64,000 bases of DNA from Mucilaginibacter pankratovii (GTDB lineage Bacteria > Bacteroidota > Bacteroidia > Sphingobacteriales > Sphingobacteriaceae), in the NCBI RefSeq assembly GCF_014773265.1, contig NZ_JACWMY010000017.1, positions 1-64,000 on the forward strand. Reading direction: 5' to 3'. Positions 23,988 through 33,142 of the stretch are shown piece by piece. Positions within the stretch are counted from its first letter, which is position 1. Every line of letters begins with the position of its first letter. The notes under the pieces were generated by a model. The model saw nothing but the letters and a program-made list of their open reading frames with translations. It made no database searches and was not told the origin of the DNA. The position numbers and the translations under genes are program-made.

Positions 23988-26666
23988 TTATTTAAGTGAG
24001 TATATCCAGTCGATGATCTTTTTGCTGTCCGCCGCCTTTAATGCCGGGTGGGCGGGCATATCCACGTCACCCCAAACGCCGTGGCCACCATTTGCTATCT
24101 TTTTGGTTAAGTGAGCGGTAGAAGCAGCGTTGGCAGGGTATTTTTTAGCTACATCTGTAAACGACGGGCCTACCGATTTTTCTGACACCTTGTGACAAGC
24201 AGCGCAATCAAGCGACATCATCAGGGCTTTGCCTGCTGCGTTTGCTTTCATGTTGGCCACTTTCAATTTCATATCCGGCGAATCCTGGCCGGCTAAAATA
24301 GCTACCGTTTTAGTGCTGGTGCTTACGGCATCGTACTCGTCACGTGCCTCAACAGATACGGTGTAGTTGCCTTTTTTGGTGTAGGTATAGGTTAACTTAG
24401 GTAAGGTGGTCATTTTTTTAACCCCGTTACCCAGGTTCCACATGTAGGTCATTTTGTTTTTCTCAGGGTCGGTTGCTTTAACAGTTAATATGGTGGTTAA
24501 AGGCAACGCACCGTACGATTTGGTAGAAGCAACGCTTGCCACTTCGGGCGCGCGGTTACCGCTGTTGTAATCTATACGGGCTAAACCAGCATCTTTATTT
24601 TTGGCGAACCAGCCGGTACCGTACTCCAGCAGATAAATTTTACCATCGGGGCCGGTTTCCATATCAATAACGTTATTGAATTTGGTGCTGGCCATAAATG
24701 GCTCCATTTTATCAAGGTCGCCGTTTGGCTGCAGGGTAAGCAGTTTAATAAAGCCGCGGATCCAGTCGTAAAAAACTACTTTTTTATTAAAATAATCAGG
24801 GTAACGGGTAGCTTTCGGGAACATATCTGTGTAATAAGCAGGGCCCGCCATAGCGTTACGACCGCCGGTACCTACCTGCGGGAAGTCAGGCGATTCGGCA
24901 TATGGGTACCAGATAAATGCGGGTTGTGCAGGTGGCAATTCGCGCAAACCTGTGTTGTTTTTCGAATCGTTCACCGGGTGCATAGGGTCCCATGGTGCGC
25001 CGGATACGCCTGTGGCATAATCGTAAGGGCGGTAGGCGTAGTTGTTGCCTATAAAATATGGCCAGCCAAAAAAGCCTGCTTTACGCGCCTGGTTAAACTC
25101 ATCATAACCGCGGGGGCCGCGTGTTTCTAAACTGTCTTTCTGCGCATCAGGGCCAACTTCGCCCCAGTACAGGAAGCCGTTCTTCTGATCTACCGAGATA
25201 CGGTACGGGTTCCTGTCGCCCATTACATATATCTCCGGGCGGGTTTTTGGTGTGCCCTGTTTAAATAAGTTGCCCTCGGGGATGCTGTAAGTAGCATCCG
25301 GGTTTATCTTTATCCGCAGGATCTTGCCGCGCAAGTCGTTGGTGTTACCGGCAGAACGGCGCGCATCATGATTTAAAAACTCGGGGCGGTCGTCCTGTGG
25401 TGCAAAGGCGCGGGTATTAAATGGTTTTTTGCCCGGCTCGTCAAATGGCGTAGTGTTATCACCTGCCGATAAGAACAGCGTGTGATCCGGCCCGAAAGCG
25501 ATAGAACCACCGGTATGGCAGCAGATCTCGCGTTGCGAGTACATCTGTAATATAACTTTTTCGGTTTTGTTATCAATGGTGTCGCCCGTCATGGTAAAGC
25601 GTGATAAGCGGTTCACCGAGGTATCCGACGGGCTGTAGTAAATGTAAACGTAATGGTTGGTTTTAAAATCAGGGTCGATGTTTAAGCCCAGTACACCTTC
25701 TTCGGCGTTAACGCCTTTGGTATGCGTTTTCCAGTACACATCTAAAAAGCCGGCTTGTTTTACAGTTTTGGTGCCGTTTTTATACAGCATCAGCTCGCCG
25801 CGGCGCTGCGATACCAGGATATCGAAGTTTGGCAATACGGCCATTTCGGTAGGCTCGAAAAACGTGCCTTGTATTAATTGGGTTTTCTCAAAGCGGTTTG
25901 CCTCGGGCACGCGCAGAGTGGTGGCTTTGCTATAATCTAATGCTTTGTTATCGCCAATGGCGTATTTAATACCGCCCAGCAGGTGACCAAGGAACAAGGG
26001 ATCGGTATACGATTCGTCAGTGTGGCCCAGTTCGGTATAAAAAGAACGGCCGTTCTCAAAATTTTGGTACCAGGCCATTGGGTGAGTAGGGCTGTTTTTG
26101 CCGCCTTTATAGCTGGCTTCGTCAATGGTCATCAGCACATGTATCTTCGGGCTGATGCTTTTGAAGTTATACCATTCGTCCTTACGTCTCCAAACATCCG
26201 GTAAGCCCTTGGTTGATGGATGGTTTTTATCGATAATGTTCAAATTGGCTTCCTGTTGTTGCGGGTGGCTGTCAAAGTAAGCGCCAACCAGGCGGCCGTA
26301 GTATTTCCAGTCGTACTCGGCATCAGCCGCAGCATGCACACCAACAAAGTTACCACCTGCCTGCATGTAACGCTCCAGGTCGGCTTGCTGGTAATTGTTC
26401 AGCATATAGCCGGTGGTGTGTAAAAACACAACAGCCGAGTATTTTTTAAGGTTTGCCTCGGTAATTTTCGAAGCATCAGAGGTGCTGTCTACCAAAAAGT
26501 TGTTTTCGGCACCCAGTTTCATGATGGCGGGTACGCCAACGGCAATACTTTCGTGGTGATAGCCGGAAGTTTTTGTAAAAACAAGTATCCTTGGCTTGGT
26601 GGGTATTTTGCTATAGTTAAATAGCATTACACACAGCGCGAGCAACAGGGTAATTTTTAATCGCAT
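23988..26666 (-). CDS. ThuA - sugar dehydrogenase - PKD - cytochrome c fusion
   Basis: An 892-residue exported multidomain protein. A signal peptide (about 1-18) is followed by a ThuA/trehalose-utilisation-like domain (about 26-235; ILVFTKTSGYHHESI). A PQQ-type glucose/sorbosone dehydrogenase propeller occupies about 260-690 (EEGVLGLNIDPDF, ICCHTGGSIAFGPD, GEVGPDAQKDS), followed by a PKD domain (about 700-790) and a C-terminal class I cytochrome c with haem motif CAACH at 821-825. It probably oxidises a sugar in the periplasm and passes electrons to its own haem. It is the first gene before the TonB-dependent receptor. This domain order recurs in Bacteroidota. Confidence 0.93.
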   Translation of the reverse strand: MRLKITLLLALCVMLFNYSKIPTKPRILVFTKTSGYHHESIAVGVPAIMKLGAENNFLVDSTSDASKITEANLKKYSAVVFLHTTGYMLNNYQQADLERYMQAGGNFVGVHAAADAEYDWKYYGRLVGAYFDSHPQQQEANLNIIDKNHPSTKGLPDVWRRKDEWYNFKSISPKIHVLMTIDEASYKGGKNSPTHPMAWYQNFENGRSFYTELGHTDESYTDPLFLGHLLGGIKYAIGDNKALDYSKATTLRVPEANRFEKTQLIQGTFFEPTEMAVLPNFDILVSQRRGELMLYKNGTKTVKQAGFLDVYWKTHTKGVNAEEGVLGLNIDPDFKTNHYVYIYYSPSDTSVNRLSRFTMTGDTIDNKTEKVILQMYSQREICCHTGGSIAFGPDHTLFLSAGDNTTPFDEPGKKPFNTRAFAPQDDRPEFLNHDARRSAGNTNDLRGKILRIKINPDATYSIPEGNLFKQGTPKTRPEIYVMGDRNPYRISVDQKNGFLYWGEVGPDAQKDSLETRGPRGYDEFNQARKAGFFGWPYFIGNNYAYRPYDYATGVSGAPWDPMHPVNDSKNNTGLRELPPAQPAFIWYPYAESPDFPQVGTGGRNAMAGPAYYTDMFPKATRYPDYFNKKVVFYDWIRGFIKLLTLQPNGDLDKMEPFMASTKFNNVIDMETGPDGKIYLLEYGTGWFAKNKDAGLARIDYNSGNRAPEVASVASTKSYGALPLTTILTVKATDPEKNKMTYMWNLGNGVKKMTTLPKLTYTYTKKGNYTVSVEARDEYDAVSTSTKTVAILAGQDSPDMKLKVANMKANAAGKALMMSLDCAACHKVSEKSVGPSFTDVAKKYPANAASTAHLTKKIANGGHGVWGDVDMPAHPALKAADSKKIIDWIYSLK

Positions 26667-26795
26667 ATTCAGAAGTTTATTTGGTTGATAATTAGTTGAA
26701 TAAACACCTTAATCCTCATTGTGTGTTTATTACGCAATAAATATAATATTAAAATACAAAACAGGCTACAAGTATCTCAAATATTACAGAAAATC

Positions 26796-26805
26796 CAATC
26801 GATTG
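26796..26805 (-). promoter_or_regulatory. Possible LacI-type operator CAATCGATTG
   Basis: A 10-bp perfect palindrome with the central CG typical of LacI-family sites, 130 bp upstream of the ThuA fusion start. It differs in its flanks from the operators of the mannan locus, so it would belong to another regulator. The evidence is weak. Confidence 0.3.
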
Positions 26806-26932
26806 CGTAAATTATTTTTATTTGCTGGTTTGCTGTGAGTGAGTTTTATGTGAAAGATAGTGGGGTTTTGCAGAGCGCGGAGACGTGCCGTTATTACCTA
26901 TGCTAATAGCTCCCCAGGGAGGGTTTCAAAAA

Positions 26933-26963
26933 AATAGCGATGGGTTTCAAACCCATCGCTATT
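26933..26963 (-). terminator. Terminator of the DUF4965-type gene
   Basis: AATAGCGATGGGTTT and its exact complement around a single base, followed on the minus strand by T residues (TTTTTTGAAA). A close copy of this hairpin lies at 30722-30749. Confidence 0.88.
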
Positions 26964-26987
26964 AATGCAGTAACAAAGAAGTGTTTG

Positions 26988-29486
26988 TTATTTCTTCCCG
27001 GTCATTTTATCCTTCAAAGCTTTCATAAAATATCCTCCTACAACACTGCGTGCCTGGAAACCAACCATTTTACCGTTGGTGGTTTCGTGCCAGTCGCTAA
27101 GCGGTACGCGCGATGCTGTTTCCTGCGCATATTTGTAAACCGGTTTCACCAGGGCATCAAAATCCTTGCGGTCGGTGGCCATGGTGGCGGTCCATATTAT
27201 CCAGTCGCTTTTGGTGTAGGTTTTGCGGCTGTCCAACGGTAAGCCAAAGCTTTCCTGTTTGCCCAGGTAGTATTTAATTTCCTTGTCGTACACGTATTGC
27301 GGAAACAAGTTCAATCCTAAAACCTTATCCCAAACCATGTTGTATTTCTGGCTCCAGGTGTTCTTATTGTCGAAAACCAAGGCGTAGTGGTCGCCGGCAT
27401 CGTCCTTGGCTATCCATTTGGTGGCCAGGTCTTTAGCCAGCGCACTGTATTTAGCAGCAGTTTTAGTATCGCCCAGCATGGCAGCCATTTTAGCGTAAGC
27501 ACCAATAGCCACAATAGCTTTGATAGACAGGTTGGCGTTATGCGCCAGGTGACCTGCAAAATCATCGGTACACAGCTGGTTACCCGGGTCGAAACCTGCT
27601 TCGGCGAGGTAGTTGGTCCAGGTGGTGAGGGTTTTCCAGTGTTTTTTGGCATAGGCCGGGTCTTTTTGTGCTACTACAATAGCGCCCGCCAGTATCACCA
27701 TGTTACCGCATTCCTCTACCGGCATGTCCTCGCCATAAGTTTGCCCGTTAGCAAGGGGATAGGTGCCCAGATCGTGCGCCGCAAATGGTTTAGCCCATTT
27801 GCCGCTTTCGCTGTAATAAAAGATACCATTCAGCATGCCTTTCAGCAACTCGGGGTTGTAAAGCAGGTATAGTGGTGCCGATGGGTAAGTTACATCCACG
27901 GTGTTGATAGAGCCATTGCTGAAGTTTTCTTTAGACAGGAAAAGCAACTCGCCCTGCGGACTTTTAACCAGCTGGTGTGCCGAAATACTTTGGCGGTAGG
28001 CCAGTACGCAAAGCCTGGCATATTTTTCGCCGCCGGCCTGGTAGGCACCCAAGTAGATCTTCACATCGGCATTGCGGCAGGCAGCCGTAACGGTTAAATA
28101 GTTTTTTAACGAGGCCGCCAAAACGCCATCCATCGTAGCGCCTTTGGTATCGCGCCACCATGGGCGCAGGTTGGTTTTAAAATATTGTACCGAATAGATG
28201 TCGTCGTACCCTACAGCGATGTGTTTTTCCGCGCCATTTTTGCTAACCCTGCCAAAGGGCAATAGGGTGTTCAGCATCAGTTGCTTACCAACCACTGTAG
28301 CATTGGTGCCCGGAGTAGAGAGGTAGGAATTGATGGCCTCGTCCTCGGTAGTGATATATTGCCGGGCATTGTAAGTTGGCGAAGCTACGTAAAGGTAACC
28401 CCAGTCTATCCGCAGATCGTCGCCGCGTTTTTTGAGGACGGGTTGCTCGGTAGTGCCCGCCTTCATAATTTTGATGCCGCCGGCGGTATAGGTTTCAGCC
28501 TTAACTTCCTGTGCCGGTGTGTTAACCGCGGCATCGGTAGATATACCCTGGTAAATATCCACCGCGTGGGTTTTATTATCATTGGCTTTAACCTCGTAAC
28601 TGATGTACGATACCGGGTTGGCCAGTGTTTTAATATCGGTAATAAGCAGGGGTGAGGTGAAGGTCACGTTCAAATTAACCGCTCCGCATTTAAAGCTGTA
28701 GATGGTTTGCGTTGCATGAACGCTAACTGCGGTTTGCTTAGCCAGTTTAATGGCCTCATTTGTTTTATCCTCCACTTTTACCGAAAGGCCCGCATCCAAT
28801 GATGCCAGCCCGCCGGTGTTGGTGCAATGTAAAGCCAGCACGTTTTCACCGGTTTTTAAAGTGGATGCAGCTGCATCAGATAGTTCGAAAATCTGCAGAT
28901 CGCCATTGGCACCGCCACTGGCGTAGATCTGTTTACCATTGAGATAAACTTCTACATCATCATCGTGAAACAAACGGAGTAATAACGGGCTTTTTGGCAG
29001 CTCGCTAAGCGTAAAGGTACGGCGTACCCATACTTCGCGGCTCGTCCAGCGGGTGCCGGTGGTGTTTTCGTTGTCGCTGAAGGGGGCTTTACCTGTTTTC
29101 CAATCCTGGTCGGCATAAGTTGCTTTTTCCCAGCCCGCGGTTGGAGCGGTAAAGCTGTATTTGCAGGTGTATGGCGTTTCATCGGCAGCCGACAAAACGG
29201 TTTTGTAATGCGGCGCAGCCTGCCCCATAAAGCGGTAATATTCGCCGTCTACCTTCAATACACCTAACAGCGACTGGCTTTTGCCCGTCCAGTGCGTGGT
29301 GGTAGATTCGTTCAGCTTATCGGTTGTAGACCAGATGCTGAAATAGGGGTTATGCGTGATGAGCGGATACGCAGGAGCATGATCCTGCTGCGCCAGTGCA
29401 GGCACTGTTGAACTGAATAAAATGCCGCATAGCAGCGCCCGACCGGGGTTCCCCCAGCCGGAAATAGAATTGAAGAATTTTTTCAT
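26988..29486 (-). CDS. Secreted DUF4964/DUF5127/DUF4965/DUF1793-type protein (glutaminase-like)
   Basis: An 832-residue exported protein (signal peptide to about residue 32, VPALAQ). The order resembles the family often labelled glutaminase A: an N-terminal PLITHNPYFSIWSTTDKLNE segment (DUF4964-like), a galactose-binding-like insert (about 105-215, with LRLFHDDDVEVYLNG), a DUF5127 sandwich, and a C-terminal (alpha/alpha)6-type region (about 520-832, EECGNMVILAGAI, DDFAGHLAHNANLSIKAI, PLDSRKTYTKSDWIIWTA). The fungal glutaminase label rests on remote homologues. The inserted lectin-like domain instead suggests action on carbohydrate, so the substrate is open. Single-gene unit with its own terminator. 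Confidence 0.85.
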   Translation of the reverse strand: MKKFFNSISGWGNPGRALLCGILFSSTVPALAQQDHAPAYPLITHNPYFSIWSTTDKLNESTTTHWTGKSQSLLGVLKVDGEYYRFMGQAAPHYKTVLSAADETPYTCKYSFTAPTAGWEKATYADQDWKTGKAPFSDNENTTGTRWTSREVWVRRTFTLSELPKSPLLLRLFHDDDVEVYLNGKQIYASGGANGDLQIFELSDAAASTLKTGENVLALHCTNTGGLASLDAGLSVKVEDKTNEAIKLAKQTAVSVHATQTIYSFKCGAVNLNVTFTSPLLITDIKTLANPVSYISYEVKANDNKTHAVDIYQGISTDAAVNTPAQEVKAETYTAGGIKIMKAGTTEQPVLKKRGDDLRIDWGYLYVASPTYNARQYITTEDEAINSYLSTPGTNATVVGKQLMLNTLLPFGRVSKNGAEKHIAVGYDDIYSVQYFKTNLRPWWRDTKGATMDGVLAASLKNYLTVTAACRNADVKIYLGAYQAGGEKYARLCVLAYRQSISAHQLVKSPQGELLFLSKENFSNGSINTVDVTYPSAPLYLLYNPELLKGMLNGIFYYSESGKWAKPFAAHDLGTYPLANGQTYGEDMPVEECGNMVILAGAIVVAQKDPAYAKKHWKTLTTWTNYLAEAGFDPGNQLCTDDFAGHLAHNANLSIKAIVAIGAYAKMAAMLGDTKTAAKYSALAKDLATKWIAKDDAGDHYALVFDNKNTWSQKYNMVWDKVLGLNLFPQYVYDKEIKYYLGKQESFGLPLDSRKTYTKSDWIIWTATMATDRKDFDALVKPVYKYAQETASRVPLSDWHETTNGKMVGFQARSVVGGYFMKALKDKMTGKK

Positions 29487-29663
29487 TGTAAATGATGTTT
29501 TAAAAATTGTTGGACCCGTGACTATTCAAAACACAGAATACAATAGTAGAGATAAGGATTTGTTTTACCACATTATAAATGCATTTAGCAGTAGAGGCCT
29601 CGCGATGCTTTTTTGATACTTTAAATTATTTGCGCAAATTGAGCACTTATTAACACCAGCCTT

Positions 29664-30218
29664 ATGGATACTTTTAAAACCGTTCCCGAATCGCAAACTA
29701 CCCTTACCGAACTGATGATCCCCTCGTACGCCAACTTTGGCGGAAAGATCCACGGGGGGATTATTATGGGGCTGATGGATAAGGTTGCGTATGTGTGTTC
29801 GGCCAAGCATGCCGGTGCCTATTGCGTAACCGCATCGGTAGAGGATATTGATTTTTTGGCGCCGGTGGAAGTTGGCGAATTGGTATCGCTGATGGCATCG
29901 GTAAACTACGTTGGTAAAACCTCGCTGGTGGTGGGTATTAAGGTGATCTCCGAAAATGTAAAAACCCACACGGTAAAACATACCAATACCAGCTATTTCA
30001 CCATGGTGGCTATGGACGAGAACCACATGCCACTGCAGGTGCCGGGACTGATATTGCATACCGACATAGAGATCCGCCGGTTTTTTCAGGGACTGCACCG
30101 CAAGCAGCTTAAAAAGTACTACCGGCAGGAAGAATCGCGCGTAAAATCAGATTTCGAAATGGATCAAACTATTGAATTGCTGAAAACAGAAAGGTGTAGA
30201 ATAGAGCGGGTGAAGTAG
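29664..30218 (+). CDS. Acyl-CoA thioesterase (hotdog fold, YciA/ACOT type)
   Basis: A 184-residue cytoplasmic thioesterase. The hotdog motif ANFGGKIHGGIIMGLMDKVAYVCSAKHAG contains the conserved Asn/Gly pattern and the aspartate that activates water. VEDIDFLAPVEVGELVSLMASVNYVGKTSLVVGIKV follows as the substrate strand-helix. The C-terminal helix (FFQGLHRKQLKKYYRQEESR) is longer than in minimal hotdog proteins. It hydrolyses acyl-CoA to free acid and CoA; chain-length preference cannot be read. It is convergent with the small protein at 30286. Confidence 0.9.
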   Translation: MDTFKTVPESQTTLTELMIPSYANFGGKIHGGIIMGLMDKVAYVCSAKHAGAYCVTASVEDIDFLAPVEVGELVSLMASVNYVGKTSLVVGIKVISENVKTHTVKHTNTSYFTMVAMDENHMPLQVPGLILHTDIEIRRFFQGLHRKQLKKYYRQEESRVKSDFEMDQTIELLKTERCRIERVK

Positions 30219-30285
30219 TTCAAAAGATTGTTCGCCTTACCGCCCGTGTTACCTTCGCCGAAGAGGCTTATCTCTAATTCTGTGC

Positions 30286-30606
30286 TTAATCCTCTTTTGC
30301 CTGGTATTTATAGTGCAGCTGTTTCAGCGTTTCTTCCGCCACCTCATCTGCCGAATAGCCGTAACCGGTAACTAAAATGCCCTTTTGGCCCGCGGGTGAC
30401 GCCAGTGCATACACGGTTGCCTCGTCTGCCGGGTCGGATGGGCCTTCGTAGCGGTAAACATCCACAATTTCAAATTCATCGGCAGGGTAGGTGTACTCGC
30501 CCGCTTTTAAGTGGTTAGCTTCCAGGTTAAAATCTAAGGTAAAACCCTGTTCTTTCAACTTATCAATGGCCTCGCTAACGGTTGCGTAATGGAATTTTTG
30601 TTTCAT
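30286..30606 (-). CDS. Small conserved protein (Bacteroidota, often mislabelled PRPP synthetase)
   Basis: A 106-residue acidic cytoplasmic protein beginning MKQKFHYATVSEAIDKLKEQGFTLDFNLEAN, with a mixed alpha/beta pattern and a C-terminal GYSADEVAEETLKQLHYKY helix. Short homologues in Bacteroidota carry the database name phosphoribosylpyrophosphate synthetase, but the PRPP loop and size of that enzyme are absent. The function is therefore unknown. Its leader is divergent from the GH25 gene. Confidence 0.75.
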   Translation of the reverse strand: MKQKFHYATVSEAIDKLKEQGFTLDFNLEANHLKAGEYTYPADEFEIVDVYRYEGPSDPADEATVYALASPAGQKGILVTGYGYSADEVAEETLKQLHYKYQAKED

Positions 30607-30721
30607 CGGTTTGGTATGTTAAGGTTGTATGCTACAACAAACTTATAAAAAGCAGTTTGGTTTTGGTTTTGTTCCAGCATCAGTGTTTTGTAAAGATAAT
30701 GATGTGGTTTTTGGCGGTTTC

Positions 30722-30749
30722 ATAGCGGTGGGTTTCAAACCATCGCTAT
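30722..30749. repeat. Hairpin related to the terminator at 26933
   Basis: ATAGCGGTGGGTTTCAAACC followed by ATCGCTAT, a near copy (one substitution, one deletion) of the perfect hairpin at 26933-26963. Its right edge overlaps a TATATTTG promoter box (30747-30754) just before the GH25 start. Confidence 0.8.
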
Positions 30750-30758
30750 ATTTGCCCC

Positions 30759-31625
30759 GTGGCAATCTCCAGATCAACCAAACCTCCCGTAAAACGAACC
30801 GCGAAACCGGCACCCCGAAAGAGAAAGGGTAAACCCGGTAGCACCTGGTGGAGGTGGCCGGCTGTTATCTTCGTGCTCATCCTGCTTTCTCCGCTTTATT
30901 ATGGGTATATCCTCAATGGCTTTACCGGTGCCTGGCGCTGGATCCGCGACATTGGCAACGACCCGAATTACCGCACCTATAAAAGCTATAAGATCCGTAT
31001 CCCCGCGGGTTATAAAATACACGGCATAGATGTATCGTACGCGCAGGGTAAGATAGACTGGCATAAAGTAAGCAAGATGGAAGATGACAGCGTACGCGTT
31101 GGTTTTGCTTTTATAAAAGCAACTGAAGGGTTAATGCTGGTAGATTCGTACTTTAAGCGCAACTGGCGCGAAGCTCCAAAAGCCGGCATTACCTGCGGTG
31201 CTTATCACTTTTTCAGGCCGAAGAAGGCCGGACTGTGGCAGGCGCGTTTCTTCCTGCAGAACGTTACGATGGAGCGCGGCGATCTCCCCGCCGTTTGCGA
31301 CATTGAGGTGCTGGATGGCACCTCGCCCGAAGCCATGCGCAAAGAGCTGAAAGCTTTTTTAAAGCATGTGGAAAGCAAAACCGGTGTAAAGCCCATTATT
31401 TATACCAGCATCAGTTTTTATAAGGATTACCTCGACGGCTATTTTGACGGTTACCCTTTATGGATAGCGCATTATTACCAGGCAAAGCTAAAAATGGACG
31501 GCAGTACCACCTGGCGTTTCTGGCAACACTCGGATAAGGCCCGCGTAAACGGCATCAATCACGCGGTAGATTTTAATGTTTTTAAGGGGGATAGCCTGAG
31601 CTTTCAGCGGTTGCTGGTGAAATAA
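30759..31625 (+). CDS. Membrane-anchored GH25 lysozyme
   Basis: Muramidase of family GH25, 288 residues. A basic Pro/Lys-rich N-terminus (about 5-26) and one membrane helix (about 27-48, WPAVIFVLILLSPLYYGYIL) anchor it, with the catalytic barrel outside. The barrel starts HGIDVSYAQGKIDWHKV, contains FAFIKATEG and AYHFFRP, and carries the DxE pair in CDIEV. The start is a GTG at 30759: an in-frame stop at 30723-30725 leaves no ATG upstream, and the next Met is inside the domain. A decayed copy of its last 126 bp lies at 33414-33540. Confidence 0.92.
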   Translation: MAISRSTKPPVKRTAKPAPRKRKGKPGSTWWRWPAVIFVLILLSPLYYGYILNGFTGAWRWIRDIGNDPNYRTYKSYKIRIPAGYKIHGIDVSYAQGKIDWHKVSKMEDDSVRVGFAFIKATEGLMLVDSYFKRNWREAPKAGITCGAYHFFRPKKAGLWQARFFLQNVTMERGDLPAVCDIEVLDGTSPEAMRKELKAFLKHVESKTGVKPIIYTSISFYKDYLDGYFDGYPLWIAHYYQAKLKMDGSTTWRFWQHSDKARVNGINHAVDFNVFKGDSLSFQRLLVK

Positions 31626-32047
31626 AATTAAGCGTCTTTTTTACAAGACGAATCTGCTTATCATTAATGATAATTCGGTACCCTCATTGATAAGATAAAT
31701 TTAAACTTAGCGAGGCTGTGCAGTTATTCTAATAATAAAGCCCCGGTAAAAAGAACCGAGGCTAAAAGGGGTGGGGAATCAATAGTTGCATATTATACGC
31801 AGATGTGCGGTAATTGTTGCAATTGATAAACAAAAAGCTCTTCGGAATTATATTCCGAAGAGCTAACTATTGACTAAAGAGCACCCCTGCCCTAAAGTTT
31901 CATGCATTATTAACAGAAAGTTAATTGATAAGTTTGGATTAATCATAATATTTATACGGATTAGTAAAGTTTAACTTAATTTATGGCAGGCTGTTAAATG
32001 GCTTACAATTGAATTACATCGGGCTAACAATTTGATAAACAGATATA
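31626..32047. other. AT-rich intergenic stretch
   Basis: About 420 bp without a supported gene. It contains a short hairpin after GH25 (CGTCTT / AAGACG, 31633-31650), an imperfect AGCCCCGGT / ACCGAGGCT hairpin (31742-31766) and the strong minus-strand terminator at 31836-31864. Confidence 0.6.
31836..31864 (-). terminator. Terminator of the GH-A lipoprotein gene
   Basis: A perfect 13-bp stem AGCTCTTCGGAAT / ATTCCGAAGAGCT with a 3-nt loop and TTTTTG on the minus strand. It lies 184 bp past the stop of the gene at 32048. Confidence 0.8.
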
Positions 32048-33142
32048 CTAATAGGATAGAACGTTACCCAAAAGCTTTTTAGTCCACTTGAGATAACTGC
32101 CGTTATCATCATTTTGCCATTTTACTATTCCGTAGTTAGACTCCTGAAAGCTTTTGTATGGCTCGTCGAATAATTGATATATGATAGCCACTTTCACTTG
32201 TGGGTTGTTACGGCATTTTGCAATAAATTTGCTTACAAATGTGTGCTGGTCCTCTTCGTTAGACTCTTTTCCTGCTTTATAACGGTAATTGAATTCGGTA
32301 AACCAAATCGGTTTATCGGGGAATAGTTCGGATAGTTTTAGCGTAATATCCGGTACATTATTGCGTCCATTTGCAGCAACACCTTCCATATCTGAGTACC
32401 AGTGGTAAGCTACAACATCAAATTTAATTCCGTACCAATCGCACATTCGTAAAAAGGCATAGTGCAACCAGCCAGCATCTATCATAGTTTTGGCATCAGC
32501 ATCGTTCGCTTTAATACCCTCATCCATGCCCTTTAAATATGCCGCAGTTGTATTAAATTTTTGGCGGTCGTAATGGTCCTGGCTACGGCCGGTTTTATTT
32601 GGTAAAAGCAGCTTTAATTCTAAATCGTTACCTAAATCATAATAAGTAAAGTATTGGCCATATTTTAACGCGAAGTTTGCGCCAAGCGTTCTTCCCTTTT
32701 TATATGCTACATCTTCGCTATCAGTTAAATCTAAAGTCCGGGTGTAAAGCATGGGCAAAATCCCAATGTTGCCTTTTTCTGCGGATTTTTGCAGCTTATT
32801 AAACAAATGCGAAGACGAAGCAGAGATGGTACCATCGGATGTGGTTCGTACGTTTATTCTGTACCAGCTCATTCCCATCCCTTTTATTAAATTAATTTGA
32901 TTAGCAGCAGTCACAGCCAGGTAAGGAGCGTCTCCAAATGGATGCCCGTTGATGCCAAGCATCATTCCGTTGGTTTCTGTCGGTGCGCCTTTTGCCGACA
33001 TTAATAACGCCGAAGAAGATAGCGATAGTTTGGGCACCGACGGTTCTACAGCCATTTCTTTCGAGCAACCTGTGAAAATTGTGCAAGCAAAAAATAAGAT
33101 CGTTAGCTTTCTGTCAATTGATAATTTTTTAAACATTGGCAA
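32048..33142 (-). CDS. Lipoprotein glycoside hydrolase, clan GH-A type
   Basis: A 364-residue lipoprotein (signal ending FFACTIFTGCSKE, lipobox FTGC; start at 33142 or the ATG two codons later). The body reads as a TIM barrel: MLGINGHPFGD, GMSWYRINV, YYDLGNDLEL, FDVVAYHWYSD, IWFTEFNYR and VAIIYQLFDEP. Glu283 in WFTEF fits the nucleophile of clan GH-A enzymes (GH39/GH53/GH5-like). The acid/base position, normally NE, reads Asn172-Asp173 (GND). The family number cannot be assigned by eye. The gene is visibly AT-richer than its neighbours and lies between the GH25 gene and a decayed GH25 tail, which suggests later insertion. Confidence 0.78.
   Translation of the reverse strand: MPMFKKLSIDRKLTILFFACTIFTGCSKEMAVEPSVPKLSLSSSALLMSAKGAPTETNGMMLGINGHPFGDAPYLAVTAANQINLIKGMGMSWYRINVRTTSDGTISASSSHLFNKLQKSAEKGNIGILPMLYTRTLDLTDSEDVAYKKGRTLGANFALKYGQYFTYYDLGNDLELKLLLPNKTGRSQDHYDRQKFNTTAAYLKGMDEGIKANDADAKTMIDAGWLHYAFLRMCDWYGIKFDVVAYHWYSDMEGVAANGRNNVPDITLKLSELFPDKPIWFTEFNYRYKAGKESNEEDQHTFVSKFIAKCRNNPQVKVAIIYQLFDEPYKSFQESNYGIVKWQNDDNGSYLKWTKKLLGNVLSY

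Larger units (their letters stand above)
26667..26987. other. Intergenic stretch upstream of the ThuA fusion gene
   Basis: About 320 bp. It holds an operator-like CAATCGATTG palindrome, a distant inverted pair TTACGCAAT (26730-26738) / ATTGCGTAA (26802-26810), and the terminator of the next gene. No coding frame is supported. Confidence 0.55.

Noticed and set aside
30286..30606. Phosphoribosylpyrophosphate synthetase
   Set aside because: The protein is only 106 residues and lacks the PRPP-binding loop; the label in databases is a probable misnomer.
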